Under the pieces are notes generated by a model. The model was not told the DNA's origin. It worked only from the letters and a program-made list of their open reading frames with translations, and did no database searches. This document shows positions 1 to 6,610 of a stretch of 8,816 nucleotides of DNA, piece by piece. The position numbers were made by a program, and so were the translations under genes. Source of the stretch: Gammaproteobacteria bacterium (GTDB lineage: Bacteria > Pseudomonadota > Gammaproteobacteria > Enterobacterales > Kangiellaceae); assembly GCA_002401655.1 (NCBI GenBank), contig NVTT01000019.1, forward strand, positions 33,329 to 42,144. Direction: 5' to 3'. Each line of letters begins with the position of its first letter. Position 1 is the first letter of the stretch.

Positions 1-453
1 GCTTATGCCAGTATTAAAGGTGATGATGGCGGTTTCATTTCGTCTCTTATTTATTTTGTTGCGGGGCAGGTCACTGTCGTATTATTAGTGATTGCTTATG
101 AAAAAGTATTTGCGCGAAAAGTTAACCTTGTGCAATCAGTCGTTGATAACAATTTATCTGCAGGAATTTACCTTTCAGGAAAAATTATCGCTTATGGATT
201 GATTTTACAAAGTGCGATAGTGAGTCAATCGAATAGTGCAAGCTCGTCTCTTTCCGAACAAACTATAGAGTTTGCAACCGCCGCTTTTGTCGGAATGATT
301 ATGCTATATCTATTTGAACTGTTAATTGATCGATTTATTGTCACTGCGACCAAAGCATCGGACATTATTAAAAATGACCAACAAGTGGCAGCTTTACAAT
401 TGTCATTAGCTAAAATAGGAATGGCTCTTATTTTAGGTATGGCTATTTTATAG
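1..453 (+). CDS. DUF350 family inner-membrane protein (5' partial)
   Basis: The reading frame is open from the first base and stops at TAG 451-453, so the gene begins upstream of the window; the GTG at 88 is internal and not the real start. About 150 residues are visible. They contain hydrophobic helices (near codons 16-31, 50-64, 83-100 and 137-150) and the DUF350 (YjfL-like) pattern of a loop ending in N-N-x-S-A-G-I followed by a glycine-containing helix. Family members are small integral membrane proteins, often with two DUF350 units, and their function is not established. The gene lies 45 nt before a membrane spermidine synthase and then speD, an association I recall from proteobacterial polyamine/PspA-type operons. 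I am confident of the family and make no claim about biochemical role. Confidence 0.8.
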   Translation, partial: AYASIKGDDGGFISSLIYFVAGQVTVVLLVIAYEKVFARKVNLVQSVVDNNLSAGIYLSGKIIAYGLILQSAIVSQSNSASSSLSEQTIEFATAAFVGMIMLYLFELLIDRFIVTATKASDIIKNDQQVAALQLSLAKIGMALILGMAIL

Positions 454-498
454 CTCAAGCATCGATCTTATCTAATATTTATATCGCAAAAAAATAAA

Positions 499-2172
499 AT
501 GACTCGCCCACGTTATTTTTCAGCCCTACTTGCTTTTTGTATGTTTTCTACAGGCGCGAGCGGGCTAGTTAACCAATATGTTTTAGCCACGCTCACTACC
601 TATATTCTTGGCAATTCGATAGAACAATTTTCAATAGTAATTGCTTCCATGATGTTAATGATGGGCGTTTCTGCAATTGTTCAAACGAAAATGTCGGATA
701 AATATTTAATTGACAAATTTATAACGCTTGAAGCCACCATGGCTATATTTTGCGCTTTCGCACCGCTAGCAATCTATTGGGCATACGCCAGTTTTACTGA
801 TCATTTTCTTTTGATTCATTATTTTTTTGTACTGACTATCGGATTCCTGATCGGCTTTGAAATTCCTCTAGTCATGAGAATTATTGAACAAAATAAAGTC
901 AGCTTAAAAACCAATCTATCACTTGTTTATGCGATGGATTATATAGGCGCATTTGTTGGCGCTATTTTATGGGTTAAATTTCTTCTAAAAAACTATCCGA
1001 TCACTGAAATCAGTTTTATTGTTGCGGGGTTTAATCTTCTAATCGCTTTTATTACAGTCATCTATTTGCTTCGTTCAAAATTAATTAAACATGTTTGGTT
1101 CAGTTTAATCTTAATGATTAGTGCAACTATTTTGTTATCAGTTGGTTACTGGAAAAATCAAGCGTTAAGTCATTTGTTAGAGCAAAAATTCTATGATGAC
1201 CCGATTGTCTATAGTCATACTACAAAATATCAGCACTTAGTGATAACTGAAAACAAACAATTGAACGATGTAAGATTATACATCAATGGAAATACTCAAT
1301 TCTCTTCTCTAGATGAAGAGCGCTATCATGATCTATTGGTGCACCCAGTTATGTCGCTGGCTGAACCAAAGAGTGTTTTGATTTTAGGCGGTGGCGATGG
1401 TTTGGCTTTAAGAGAAGTATTAAAATATAAAGAAGTTAGTAGCATTACTTTAGTTGATCTAGATCCGCAAATGGTAAATCTGGCGACAAACAATAAACAA
1501 CTTTCTCAACTGAATAAATACGCTTTTTCTGATGCCCGAATAAAGATTTTACCCGCAGATGGTGTAAGTGATATTGGTGTAAGAAGCCTAGAATTAAATT
1601 CTGGGGAATTTGACAAAGATGGTTCTGAAATACTGGAACGAGTTGCATCTATTAATGTTTACAACTTAGATGCAGACAATTTTCTAAAGAGAACCGGCGA
1701 GCAAAAATGGGATGCCATAATAATTGACTTTCCTGATCCATCATCAATAGAAATTAATAAACTTTATACTAAAGAATTTTACTATCAAGTTAAAAAAAGG
1801 TTATCTGAATACGGATTTATAGCCGTTCAATCGACTTCGCCATATCATGCTAAAGAAGCATTTTTATCAATCGGCTTAACGCTAAAATCCGTAGGCTTTA
1901 ACCAAATACCATATCGGCAATATATTCCATCATTTGGTGATTGGGGTTTTCATTTAGCTTGGAAAAATTCAAAATCAAGACAGGATATAAAAGATAGAAT
2001 TCGTAAAATTCAAGCATTTGCCGTTACAACGACTTTTATAACACCGGAGGTTCTAGTTGCATCGCTGGCGTTTGGAAAAAGCGAATTGGAATCAAAGTCT
2101 AAATGTATTAACCGCTTAATGTCTCCTTGTTTAATGAATCAATACTTGGATTATAGTTGGCAAGTAGACTAA
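499..2172 (+). CDS. speE: Membrane-anchored spermidine synthase (polyamine aminopropyltransferase)
   Basis: This 557-residue protein has about seven hydrophobic segments in residues 8-216, then a spermidine-synthase domain. Visible motifs are Y-Q-H at 244-246, R-Y-H-D at 275-278 followed by H-P at 282-283, the SAM-type nucleotide motif ILGGGDG (295-301), VDLDP (319-323), and the catalytic-type D-F-P-D-P (410-414). The family transfers the aminopropyl group of decarboxylated SAM to putrescine or a similar amine; the membrane-fused form matches COG4262. Between the strand ending near 351 and the N-L-D-A-D-N-F segment at 389-395 there is an insertion of about 35 residues, rich in acidic and small residues, compared with compact SpeE proteins. 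The ATG at 499 is preceded by an A-rich stretch without a clear Shine-Dalgarno. The stop overlaps the speD start, implying translational coupling. Substrate specificity (spermidine or another polyamine) cannot be read here. Confidence 0.9.
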   Translation: MTRPRYFSALLAFCMFSTGASGLVNQYVLATLTTYILGNSIEQFSIVIASMMLMMGVSAIVQTKMSDKYLIDKFITLEATMAIFCAFAPLAIYWAYASFTDHFLLIHYFFVLTIGFLIGFEIPLVMRIIEQNKVSLKTNLSLVYAMDYIGAFVGAILWVKFLLKNYPITEISFIVAGFNLLIAFITVIYLLRSKLIKHVWFSLILMISATILLSVGYWKNQALSHLLEQKFYDDPIVYSHTTKYQHLVITENKQLNDVRLYINGNTQFSSLDEERYHDLLVHPVMSLAEPKSVLILGGGDGLALREVLKYKEVSSITLVDLDPQMVNLATNNKQLSQLNKYAFSDARIKILPADGVSDIGVRSLELNSGEFDKDGSEILERVASINVYNLDADNFLKRTGEQKWDAIIIDFPDPSSIEINKLYTKEFYYQVKKRLSEYGFIAVQSTSPYHAKEAFLSIGLTLKSVGFNQIPYRQYIPSFGDWGFHLAWKNSKSRQDIKDRIRKIQAFAVTTTFITPEVLVASLAFGKSELESKSKCINRLMSPCLMNQYLDYSWQVD

Positions 2173-2582
2173 TGAAAAACGATCAAAATAACTCAGTAAA
2201 AGATTACTTTAAGACGTCTGATAAAAGTAACTATGCAGGCGATCACATAATAGTGGATTTTTGGGGCGCTTCTCATTTAGATGATCTTGTTAGGATGGAG
2301 CGTGCATTCAAAGAAGCTGTAGAAGTGTCAGGCGCTACACTACTTCATATCCATCTGCATAGTTTTTCTTCAACAGGCGGTATTTCAGGAGTAGCAGTAT
2401 TGGCGGAGTCTCATATCAGTGTACATACTTGGCCAGAAAAGTCTTATGCTGCTTTTGATATTTTCATGTGCGGAAATGCTGATGCAAAACTAACCGTTCC
2501 AATTTTCGAAAGAATTTTTTCACCTAAAGAAAAAAAAATAACAAGTTTAAAACGAGGTGAAATACCTTATATTTCAACGTGA
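2172..2582 (+). CDS. speD: S-adenosylmethionine decarboxylase, prokaryotic pyruvoyl type
   Basis: This 136-residue protein belongs to the small prokaryotic AdoMetDC class (class 1b length). It carries the self-processing motif LAESHISVHTWPE at residues 77-89. Cleavage between Glu79 and Ser80 would turn Ser80 into the pyruvoyl cofactor, and His85 and Cys100 (in F-M-C-G-N) occupy the conserved processing and catalytic positions. The product, decarboxylated SAM, feeds the adjacent aminopropyltransferase. I chose ATG 2172 because it forms a TAATG overlap with the upstream stop and gives a normal N-terminus; the in-frame TTG at 2157 would only add five residues inside the previous gene. The gene ends 47 nt before a convergent gene. 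Confidence 0.93.
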   Translation: MKNDQNNSVKDYFKTSDKSNYAGDHIIVDFWGASHLDDLVRMERAFKEAVEVSGATLLHIHLHSFSSTGGISGVAVLAESHISVHTWPEKSYAAFDIFMCGNADAKLTVPIFERIFSPKEKKITSLKRGEIPYIST

Positions 2583-2629
2583 TCTCTATCAGTTTGGTCT
2601 TTGAATCTATCAAAACAGATACTCGTAGG

Positions 2630-3556
2630 TTACTTCTTTTTTGATCTTATCAAGGCTACTCCTGCAGAGCCAACTACAACCAATATCGCGCCAACAATAC
2701 TTAAACTATTTAAATTTTCTGTTTGAATATAATCTGGGAAATAGAAGTGGGTTAGGTGCATAAAGCATAAGGTAAACAGAGGGGTAACTGCAAGTACAGC
2801 GCTAACTCTCGATGCCTCCATATGTACTAACGATTCTGCAAATGCTCCGTAGGCAATGAGTGTGTTAATCCCGCAAAATATAAGTAGAGCCCAGCCTAAT
2901 CCATCGAGTTTCAATATTTCAAATGGTGTAGAATTTGGCAGAAAAAGCATCGAACCAAAGACAAAAATAATAAACATGACTTGCTCTGAAGATAGATGTT
3001 TCAGGAGTTGTTTTTGAACCAGCGCATAAGTGGCCCAATTTAAGGCGGCGATAAAAATTAGAAATATACCAAATCCGTAATCGTTATCCAAGGATGATAA
3101 TTCGACCAGTCTATGATTGAAAAACAATACTAACCCTAGCACAAAACCAAAAAAACCAAACGCTTGCCATTTATTAAATGACTCTTTAAAAATAACTATC
3201 CCCCCAATTAGAAGTAACATTGGCGCCACCTGAATCATCAACTGTGCACTTTCTGGTGTTGAGTATTCTAATCCAAACATATATAAAATATAGTTCGCCA
3301 AAAGTCCTAAGATAGCAACAAAAAGCAACACCAAAACATATTTTTTATTTAGGATCTCTTTAGAAGGAAGACGTTTTTTATAGGTCAAAAAGATAGCTAA
3401 AATAATAAAAGCAAATATAAACCGAGACCACGTAATCGTCACGGAATCTAAATCTTGTAATAAGCCTTTAAGTGCGATGGGTAAAGCTCCCCACATGAGA
3501 GAGGTCGTTAAAGCCAGTGTTAACCCAAGCTTCCACCGACCACTAGTGTTGTGCAT
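2630..3556 (-). CDS. EamA/DMT-superfamily transporter (RhaT/YdcZ-type permease)
   Basis: The 308-residue protein has ten predicted membrane helices arranged as two EamA repeats, about residues 10-142 and 160-303. Typical EamA features are visible: the first-helix pattern L-M-W-G-A-L-P-I-A (20-28), S-x-x-S-A-Q/P-E-S-A-like residues near 100-104, a K-E-S before the fifth helix, the matching second-half segment near M-E-A-S-R-V-S-A-V, and a basic C-terminal R-S-K-K-K. DMT members export or import metabolites such as amino acids and nucleobase derivatives; substrate cannot be predicted. The start overlaps the kinase gene by 14 nt and has an AAAGGA Shine-Dalgarno 8 nt upstream, so it is almost certainly in the same transcript. 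Context allows, but does not prove, export of the product of the upstream peptide/methyltransferase pair. Confidence 0.85.
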   Translation of the reverse strand: MHNTSGRWKLGLTLALTTSLMWGALPIALKGLLQDLDSVTITWSRFIFAFIILAIFLTYKKRLPSKEILNKKYVLVLLFVAILGLLANYILYMFGLEYSTPESAQLMIQVAPMLLLIGGIVIFKESFNKWQAFGFFGFVLGLVLFFNHRLVELSSLDNDYGFGIFLIFIAALNWATYALVQKQLLKHLSSEQVMFIIFVFGSMLFLPNSTPFEILKLDGLGWALLIFCGINTLIAYGAFAESLVHMEASRVSAVLAVTPLFTLCFMHLTHFYFPDYIQTENLNSLSIVGAILVVVGSAGVALIRSKKK

Positions 3557-5456
3557 TTTCTGAATCCTTTTTATTGTTATAGATTGGCAAGGAAATGGTG
3601 ACGGTTGTACCTTTTCCTAAACTCGACTGAATATTTAATTGGCCACCTAGTGCGATGCAAATATTTCGGCTAATCGCGAGTCCTAACCCCGAACCTTGTT
3701 TACTTCTTGTATCGCTGCTATCAACTTGCTCAAAGCCTTCCATAATACGATCTATTTTATTGGTGGGAATTCCAATACCAGTATCTTTAATTTCAAGGGC
3801 TAATTCAGTATTCTTACGGTAAAAACTAACGCTAATTTGCCCTTTATCCGTAAATTTTACCGCGTTGCCAATGACATTAAATAGAATTTGTTGCAATCTG
3901 GTTTTATCTAGTATGATTATTTCTCTGGTATCGGATTGTGAAAATTTGATTTCAATATTTTTCTCAGTCGCTAAAGGTTCACATACTTTAATTACATCAC
4001 TAACTAAATCAGTTAAACTAAATTCAGCATTTATGATTGTTATTGCACCTGAACGGCTTTTTGACATTTCTAATATATCATTAATAATTAAAGATAATTG
4101 TTCCCCACTGGATTTGATCAAGCGCACCATATCTAAAGTAGATTTATTAACCTTATTTTCATCATTTGTAAGGATAACTTCAGATAAACCAACAATGCCA
4201 TTAAGAGGTGTTCTAAGCTCATGGGATGTATTTTTTAATATTCGATCTTTTATTCGATCTAATTCTTTTAGTTGTTTGTTCACACTTCGTTGTCTATAAA
4301 TTTCCTTTTTAGTATTTCTACGGTAGTAAAAAAATAAAATAAAGATAACAAAACTAATAATACAAATGAGCCAAATCAATTGGTTTTTTCTCTGACGTTC
4401 CAATTGCAATTCTAATATCTTATGGTCTTTTTTAGATTGAGTTAGTTTTGTTTGAGTTTCCTCAACTAACCAATCTATTTTTGTAATTTCCGCGAGTTGT
4501 TTAACACTTTCACCAGAAATAATGTTTTTCAGTTCTATTATTTGTTCATATAGAAATGAGGACTCTTTATATCTTTCTTGCTTTAAAAAAATGTTTTTTC
4601 TCAATGTATAGAGTTGCAATAACTGACTTTCCATATTCAAAACAACAGCCATCTGAATTGCTTTCTTTACTACTTCTTCTGCTTTATCATAGCTTCCCAT
4701 CTCAAAATATTTTTGCCCTTGATTTTTAAGGGCCGTTACTTGTAATCCATCAAATTTATTTGCGATGGCAATTAATTCAGAATCTTTGTATATTTTCAAA
4801 GAGAGTAGGTGCTTGTTTTCTTGACTCAATAGAGAAGCATAAGAATTTAGAAAATAATATTCCGAGAAATCGTCTTTATAGGTTTTATATAGTGTAAAAG
4901 ATAATGATGAATAATAATTTGCTAATTCAAGTTGGTTGGTCACACTATATAGTCCAATTAAAGCATTGTATGCAACGGTTTTTTGGTAGTTTGGACGATC
5001 CACACCATTTAGTACGGGTAATTGTTTAATATATTTTAAAGCTTCCTGATGACTTTCTAATCGTAAATAGATACCTGACAAATTATTTAGTGTGCTTTCA
5101 ATGCCGATAAGGTCATCAATATTTTTGGAAATTTCGTAAGACTGCAAATAAAATTTAAGTGCTTTCTCTGTTTTACCTAACATAAAATTGACTGATGCAA
5201 TATTAGATAAACTTCTAGCGAGATTTTTTTGGCTTCCTTTAGATATCGCTTCTTTTTTTGCTAACAATGCCGTTTTATAAGCATCAGAATATCGCCCTTG
5301 CTTAAAATGCTTATAGGATAAGATGTTTAGTTGAGAATAATATGGCTTTTGATTGTCTGTAACACTATATTCTGCAATACAATATAATGAAAACACATAG
5401 AGGATAAGACCTAACCATAATCTACAGAGCGCATTGATAAATTTATTGGGTTTCAA
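3543..5456 (-). CDS. TPR-sensor membrane histidine kinase
   Basis: The 637-residue protein begins with a signal-anchor (hydrophobic 14-28 after Lys3, Lys5 and Arg12). TPR-like helical hairpins follow at about 43-312 (clearest at 79-112, 118-145 and 240-272), then a coiled-coil-like stretch (320-358), a membrane helix (360-377) with a basic stop-transfer side, and a cytoplasmic kinase core. HisKA has the phospho-acceptor His412 in SHELRTPLNG. The ATPase domain has the N box (Asn527/Asn531), DTGIGI (558-563), the F box near 575 and GSGLGLA (588-594). All catalytic motifs look intact. No receiver or HPt domain is fused and no response regulator is present in the window. The likely start is TTG at 5456, the only plausible one before the signal-anchor, because the frame is closed by a stop at 5472-5474; no clear Shine-Dalgarno precedes it. 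It starts 8 nt after the stop of the small peptide gene. The predicted topology places the TPR domain in the periplasm. Confidence 0.9.
   Translation of the reverse strand: MKPNKFINALCRLWLGLILYVFSLYCIAEYSVTDNQKPYYSQLNILSYKHFKQGRYSDAYKTALLAKKEAISKGSQKNLARSLSNIASVNFMLGKTEKALKFYLQSYEISKNIDDLIGIESTLNNLSGIYLRLESHQEALKYIKQLPVLNGVDRPNYQKTVAYNALIGLYSVTNQLELANYYSSLSFTLYKTYKDDFSEYYFLNSYASLLSQENKHLLSLKIYKDSELIAIANKFDGLQVTALKNQGQKYFEMGSYDKAEEVVKKAIQMAVVLNMESQLLQLYTLRKNIFLKQERYKESSFLYEQIIELKNIISGESVKQLAEITKIDWLVEETQTKLTQSKKDHKILELQLERQRKNQLIWLICIISFVIFILFFYYRRNTKKEIYRQRSVNKQLKELDRIKDRILKNTSHELRTPLNGIVGLSEVILTNDENKVNKSTLDMVRLIKSSGEQLSLIINDILEMSKSRSGAITIINAEFSLTDLVSDVIKVCEPLATEKNIEIKFSQSDTREIIILDKTRLQQILFNVIGNAVKFTDKGQISVSFYRKNTELALEIKDTGIGIPTNKIDRIMEGFEQVDSSDTRSKQGSGLGLAISRNICIALGGQLNIQSSLGKGTTVTISLPIYNNKKDSENAQH
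3565..3570 (-). promoter_or_regulatory. Ribosome binding site of the DMT transporter
   Basis: The minus strand reads AAAGGA here, 8 nt before the ATG at 3556. It lies inside the last codons of the kinase gene and supports both the chosen start and translational coupling. Confidence 0.7.
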
Positions 5457-5461
5457 TGTGA

Positions 5462-5478
5462 GTATTAAGGCTTAATAC
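5462..5478 (-). promoter_or_regulatory. 17-bp palindrome across precursor stop and kinase leader
   Basis: GTATTAAG-G-CTTAATAC is a perfect inverted repeat with 8-base arms. In the minus-strand mRNA it can form a 7-bp stem with a 3-nt loop. It covers the last codons and stop of the small peptide gene and ends 5 nt before the kinase TTG. It lacks a T-tract and so is not a standard terminator; it could shield a start or protect an mRNA 3' end. The function is inferred. Confidence 0.45.
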
Positions 5479-5689
5479 GTGAAGCAGTGACTTGAGAGTT
5501 AAATGAAATTTCATAATCTGCCCCTAAACGTTTTCTGATAAGCTCATAGTTTTTACTGATTAGTAGGTTAATATCTTCCTTCTCTAATTCATAAATTTCC
5601 ATAAGTTTTGCGGGGTTCTTACGATATAGTTTTTTAAGTGTTTCGTTAGTTGCCATTTCTACCATAAAATCTGTTAATTTATCTTCCAT
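5465..5689 (-). CDS. Putative split-borosin precursor peptide (SonA-like)
   Basis: The 74-residue product has an all-helical leader (about residues 3-56) followed by a short, polar C-terminal tail (57-74, A-D-Y-E-I-S-F-N-S-Q-V-T-A-S-R-I-K-P). The leader follows the pattern of borosin-binding domains and of the distantly similar LigA-like fold: L-T-D-F near the start, a hydrophobic helix, Y-x-x-N-P-x-x-x-M (22-30), then L-x-x-E-D-I-N-x-L (35-43) and a last helix ending in R-L-G (54-56). It resembles the Shewanella SonA precursor as I remember it, in both length and motif order. It lies immediately downstream of a borosin-type methyltransferase. ATG 5689 has a strong GAGGGG Shine-Dalgarno 6 nt upstream. 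The tail is the expected site of backbone N-methylation, but modified residues and any cleavage site cannot be determined. The alternative is a small LigA-like protein of other function. Confidence 0.75.
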   Translation of the reverse strand: MEDKLTDFMVEMATNETLKKLYRKNPAKLMEIYELEKEDINLLISKNYELIRKRLGADYEISFNSQVTASRIKP

Positions 5690-5695
5690 ATTATT

Positions 5696-5701
5696 CCCCT
5701 C
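5696..5701 (-). promoter_or_regulatory. Strong ribosome binding site of the precursor gene
   Basis: The minus strand reads GAGGGG, 6 nt before ATG 5689. It is the best Shine-Dalgarno in this gene set. The neighbouring methyltransferase and kinase starts have none that is clear, so the peptide is probably made in excess over its enzyme and the kinase. Confidence 0.7.
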
Positions 5702-5723
5702 GTAAACTGAGCTATCTTTACAC

Positions 5724-5737
5724 CTCTATAAATAGAG
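5724..5737 (-). repeat. Short inverted repeat between methyltransferase and precursor genes
   Basis: CTCTAT-AA-ATAGAG is a perfect palindrome with 6-base arms in the 73-nt gap between the two genes. It could be a small hairpin or an operator upstream of the precursor. No convincing -35/-10 pair could be assigned around it. Confidence 0.35.
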
Positions 5738-5762
5738 AACTCGATTAATTTCTTTTGACGCT

Positions 5763-6569
5763 CTATTGTAACTGACTAATGTCAACATTCCACCTTTTGC
5801 AAAAATTAGTATTTAGTGCTGGGTTTGCTAACGGTGGTATATAAAGTGTTGTGATCGCATTAATTTGTATATCAGTTATCTTATCGATATTAATTTCCGC
5901 TATTCTTGGTTCCATGGTAGGTAACGTAGAAGCTTCATACAGAGTGACTAAATGGTTCGCGGGGTAATGTTCCAATAACTTTTCTTTGAGCATAGCCATT
6001 CCATTTTCGCTTGGTTTGAATTTCGTTAATGTTTCATCTCCCACAACTCCAATTTGCCAAAGTATCAACATTGCACTTGTATTGATAGAATGTCTATAAA
6101 AAAGGAATTGACTCGCTTCATAGGCTTGGCAACCCAAATCGCCGGGATCAACTCCAAGATCTGCGAATAAACAGTCCTCTGCTGAAATTGCGGGTAACAT
6201 TTGTGCATCAAACCCCTCTTTCTTTGCCTTTGAGATACATTCATGTGAAGGGTATACAAAAATACCAGGGTGTCCGTAAAAAATGGCACAGACTTTTAGA
6301 CCTAAGCGAACATCAGAAAGAATCGATTCGATCATTAGTTTGTACCCATCTAAACGATTCTTGCCGTTTTTATTTGATTTCGGGTCGAAATATAACTCAC
6401 CAAGGTTTTTTATATTTGAGTTCAGTTTGGTAATAGTTGATAAGCCTAACGGATCAGGCACTAGAACATGCACAACATCCGCTGTTTCAATTCGATTGAT
6501 TGATTCTTGGGATAAATGGGCAGGTGTCAAAATACCAGTACCCACTATGACTAAACTACCTTTTTTCAT
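5763..6569 (-). CDS. Borosin-type peptide backbone alpha-N-methyltransferase (SonM-like)
   Basis: The protein has a tetrapyrrole (corrin/porphyrin) methylase fold with the motifs of borosin methyltransferases and not those of heme or cobalamin enzymes. From the ATG at 6569 (268 residues) one sees GSLVIVGTGI (4-13), the SAM-loop-like Y-G-H-P-G-x-F (98-104), I-S-A-E-D-C-L-F-A-D-L-G-V-D-P-G (128-143), G-C-Q-x-Y-E-A-S-Q-F (146-155), L-W-Q-I-G (170-174) and T-L-Y-I-P-P (241-246). Tyr60, Arg72 and Tyr76 resemble the catalytic Tyr/Arg cluster of OphMA/SonM as I recall it. The enzyme would transfer methyl groups from SAM to backbone amides of the precursor encoded just downstream. It is a stand-alone enzyme without a fused core peptide, so the system is of the split kind. 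A TTG at 6587 would extend it by six residues; ATG is preferred because relatives begin right before GSL. Neither start has a clear Shine-Dalgarno. Confidence 0.85.
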   Translation of the reverse strand: MKKGSLVIVGTGILTPAHLSQESINRIETADVVHVLVPDPLGLSTITKLNSNIKNLGELYFDPKSNKNGKNRLDGYKLMIESILSDVRLGLKVCAIFYGHPGIFVYPSHECISKAKKEGFDAQMLPAISAEDCLFADLGVDPGDLGCQAYEASQFLFYRHSINTSAMLILWQIGVVGDETLTKFKPSENGMAMLKEKLLEHYPANHLVTLYEASTLPTMEPRIAEINIDKITDIQINAITTLYIPPLANPALNTNFCKRWNVDISQLQ

Positions 6570-6610
6570 TACGCCAACATTTAACAATCTATACAGATCG
6601 TCAGTTTAAC

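Noticed and set aside
2157..2171. TTG start extending SpeD by five residues
   Set aside because: It lies inside the synthase gene; ATG 2172 gives the usual N-terminus and a coupled TAATG junction.
2583..2629. Terminator between the convergent speD and transporter genes
   Set aside because: Only a CTATCA direct repeat and weak GTTT/AAAC complementarity are present; no stable stem followed by a T-tract on either strand.
3865..4299. Plus-strand open frames such as 3865-4299, 6188-6433, 6283-6609, 7686-7964 and 8487-8738
   Set aside because: All lie opposite well-supported genes, show no recognisable domains and have no convincing ribosome binding sites.
5465..5689. Calling the small protein a LigA-type dioxygenase subunit
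   Set aside because: The helical similarity is real, but there is no LigB or aromatic-degradation gene, and the length, tail and methyltransferase neighbour fit a borosin precursor better.
6569..6580. Four-codon mini-ORF (ATG-TTG-GCG-TAA) on the minus strand ending exactly at the methyltransferase ATG
   Set aside because: It forms a TAATG overlap but is too short to distinguish from chance and has no Shine-Dalgarno.
5763..6587. Calling the methyltransferase a uroporphyrinogen or precorrin methylase, as generic domain searches might
   Set aside because: The fold family is shared, but the I-S-A-E-D-C-L-F-A-D and Y-G-H-P-G-x-F motifs are borosin-like, there are no cobalamin or siroheme genes nearby, and a matching small precursor follows.
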